Below, piece by piece: positions 61,269 through 64,000 of a stretch of DNA of 64,000 nt; positions within the stretch are counted from its first letter, which is position 1, and the number at the start of each line of letters is the position of its first letter. A program made the translations under genes and the position numbers. The notes below the pieces were generated by a model. The model was not told the origin of the DNA and searched no databases. It was given only the letters and a program-made list of their open reading frames with translations. This DNA is from Trogon surrucura (lineage: Eukaryota; Chordata; Aves; Trogoniformes; Trogonidae), in the NCBI GenBank assembly GCA_020746105.1, contig CM036622.1, positions 40,897,477 to 40,961,476 of the forward strand, in the 5' to 3' direction.

Positions 61269-64000
61269 AGTAGCAACAGACCAGTCCAAGTTATTAATAC
61301 CACTGTCAGCCAGAATGCAGATGCATCAGTGTTCATATCTGCATCAGAAATCCTTAACCAAGCAAGGAGCAGTCCTTGGGCTGGATGCCATCTTCCACTG
61401 ATGGGGTAATCTCAATGCAAAAAATGGGAACAAAAATAGAATGTTAGAGTCTCCGTTCAACTACTGATATTTCATAATTTTAGCACAATAAAAAAAAAAA
61501 ATGACGCCACAACTCAAGAACTTGAAACTACACAGCAGTTTTGTTCTCATAATAAATACTTATTATGCAAACAGCGTTTTTTTCTAACAAGTCATTGTAT
61601 TCTCAGTTCGGTCTTGTCTTTTCAATAGAAGTTTCTCTTGTATACAAATGATATTACATTTTTTGGAGACCAGTGAAAAAACTAGCATGAATTCAAGACC
61701 AACTTTTTTTTTCTAGTGAAGATTTGTTCACACCTGCCAGAGCATAGTGGCACACACTCTGCCAACTCCTGACTTGTACGTATCCCTGCTGTGGGTTTCG
61801 AGAACAGCAAAACACCTGCAACATCAACTGAATTCGAAGTTTAAAGACTTTTTCTGAAAAAGGAACAAATGCCAAGCTTTACTAATTATCCTAAAGATTT
61901 CAAAGTAAAAAAAAGATATATCTAAAAAAAAAATTGTAAAATCACAACAGAAAATACTCTTCCTGTGTCCTTGCCTGCAGACAAGGATTAGAGAAGATGT
62001 CATGCAGGAATGTAGAGGCTGGCTATATTCCACTCAATATACTCTTTCAAACCAGTGCCTGATAAACAGAAAATCTAGAAAACCTCAATTTTACAGCTTT
62101 TACTCTATTCATACTGAAGTGCAGCTTATGGAATTCAGAGTGGGCAATATAATAATATTTTGTCCTGTCTTACCAAGTACCTGTTAAATTAATGTAGCTT
62201 CACACAATTTCTGTTTGATAAGGAAAGCTAGGCACATCAAATGCAAGAGGCTCACTGCTCATTTACACGAATCACTTCTTCCACATGGAAGAAATTCCTT
62301 TGTTCTCTCCTGAAGCCCCATCACCACTGCCGTTGGGTATCCCAGGCTTTTCAGAGCTCATATTGGTCCCACCAGCCTTTGGGGGAGTTACCAGCAAGCA
62401 CAACACAAGACAGAAGCACTCAGCCACCAGTATCACCATCAGACAATGTTTGGGCTATTTAGAGTCTGATCGATTTTTTTTTTTACATTTAGGGGAGGAA
62501 GCACCATTTTCCAAACTCTCGGGTTACTACAGATGAGATTGTTATTCCTCTTACAGTATTGATGATAAGGGAAACGCAGCTGCTTGTGCAGCTCATGTGA
62601 TGGATGAGGGTTGTTTTGGGAGATTAACTCCCACATCATCGAACGCTGTGAGCTACTGGAATTCTTTTGGAACAACCAGGACCACTGCCACTTGCCTTTT
62701 AACTCTCTTACAGCTAGTCCTGGTACAGCAAGAAAGCAAAACGTGACAAGGGCAACAACAATATTCAGAAATTACCTTAGAAAGATGCAGTGACTTTTAT
62801 TTTTAAAGACTCAGGGATGAGCGTAGGCTAACAGAAGCAGATTGTGCTGCTCCGATCAGTTACTGCACCATGCCAGAATAAGGAGCATTTTTCTTCCCCT
62901 CTGCACGATCCTGAGCTGTAGAGATCACACAATACCACAAGAATCCTTGTTCTGTTTCGAGGCAGCTATCATCAGCTGACAGCACGGTAGAAATCAAAGG
63001 GTCCATTTAATTGCTAACCACTTGTTGTCAGGTCAGCTGTAGATGCTTCTCTGACAAGGAAGCACATAATTTAAAAGGGAAAGATACTGCAACCAGAATG
63101 ACTTGATATTTCTTAGGAAGATAACTGTGCTTGTGTAGGGTTTTCTCACTGACACTACCAGATTTGCTATTTTTGTTACATGCTTCAAGCCATACAAACA
63201 GAGATGTATTTTGTGTGCTCTGGTGCTTGATCAAACCACCACCATTTTCCAAACATTTCTGCAGAAAAAATACAGAACATCACCATTTTAAGGAGCCTTG
63301 CCTGTTTTTCTTGAAAATTTTACAGCTCATTAGCAGCTAACAGCAGTAGTCATATGCTCCAAGGTTTCAGCTTTTGTCCGTGGAGATTCCGCAACCAGAT
63401 GACTAAAGAAATCTCCTTACTGGTTATTTGTATCACATAAGGAAACCAACTTTTATGGACTGTGATACAAATGTATGGAGGAGTAGCAATAGGTGAGAAG
63501 AAAACAAGAGGCTTGAAACTGCTGAAGTATACCTGCAGTGACTTGTAACTCTGTGTTATCCCAAATGTTCTACAGAATATAAAGAAGGGAATACCTTATG
63601 GAGGATTAACTGGGTGAAGGTAGAAAGATTCAACTTTCAAGCAACAGGACACCTCCTGGTATACAACACAAACTACCACTGAATAAAAGCAAATTTGCTC
63701 CTAAAACATTACTGCTGGTAATGGGAACAATATTAGTATTTTCTGGCAGGATACAGTATAAACAGATCTTCTGGAGGCAGCAGTTTTCATGTTGAAGCTC
63801 TGAACTGCCTCCACTATCTGACTACAGGTACTGCACAGGTAATCCAACGCATTTGGGTTCACAGAACCCTAAGGTTAATAAGTAACTTTTCAATATTTAA
63901 AAGATAGTATTAAATAACATCTATTATATACATATGGAAGAAAAACAACCAAAAAGCCCACTGTGTTAAGAAAATTAAAAGAGGGACTGAGGCCACAAAA

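Larger units (their letters stand above)
38593..64000 (-). other. PIP4K2A: PIP4K2A intron 1 (partial, more than 25 kb)
   Basis: Upstream of exon 2 in gene orientation and running off the right edge. It contains a SINE/CR1 tail (45277-45338), a CR1 (46052-47155), an AAT palindrome (48351-48389), a T19 run (49553-49571), a related pair of about 57-bp segments (51136-51192 and 52111-52168), a CR1 scrap (51862-51960), a TA repeat (55172-55189) and an old solo LTR (about 60500-61268). I see no other coding exon. One unusually long plus-strand frame at 43519-44178 is listed separately. Remaining stretches (38593-43478, 47156-51861, 51961-60499, 61269-64000) are AT-rich without recognised genes. Confidence 0.8.

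Overview
The window is a piece of a bird genome. It has several avian CR1 retrotransposon copies, an avian class III (ERV-L-like) endogenous retrovirus, a further avian LTR and a tRNA/CR1 composite SINE. The SINE hints at a songbird-type lineage, but I would not name a species. The host gene is PIP4K2A (phosphatidylinositol-5-phosphate 4-kinase type 2 alpha) on the minus strand. Only coding exons 2, 3 and 4 are inside: 38495-38592, 37302-37398 and 8868-9020. All three have canonical splice sites and matching phases. Exon 1 must lie beyond 64000 and exon 5 before position 1, so almost everything here is intron.

Layout from left to right: 1-8867 is part of intron 4 (AT-rich, one CR1 scrap). 8868-9020 is exon 4. 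9021-37301 is the 28-kb intron 3, the main repeat landing zone. It carries a complete 7.2-kb endogenous retrovirus at 11388-18615 (antisense to the gene), a decayed CR1 with a nested SINE (about 19640-21487), an LTR split by a CR1 (27339-29077) and a long decayed CR1 (about 30935-33072). 37302-38592 holds exon 3, a 1.1-kb intron 2 and exon 2. 38593-64000 is part of intron 1, with a SINE/CR1 tail, a CR1 whose C-terminal reverse transcriptase frame is still open (46052-47155), a CR1 scrap and an old solo LTR (about 60500-61268) related to the intact provirus.

The provirus is the most notable item. It has perfect 5-bp target duplications and two almost identical LTRs (differing by one 20-bp repeat-unit indel and two differences at or next to a poly-G run). 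Its primer site matches tRNA-Lys1,2 rather than the Leu site that gave ERV-L its name. It has an open 593-codon gag and an open pol of about 1050 codons with protease, RT, RNase H and integrase motifs all present, and no env. Gag and pol are in the same frame, separated only by a UAG followed by a strong predicted hairpin, so pol is probably made by stop-codon readthrough. Gag begins with an unusual segment containing two hydrophobic stretches that flank four N-glycosylation sequons and a Cys cluster. It ends with a coiled coil and a basic Asn/Arg tail in place of a zinc knuckle. This looks like a recently inserted, possibly still polymorphic, membrane-associated Gag retroelement.
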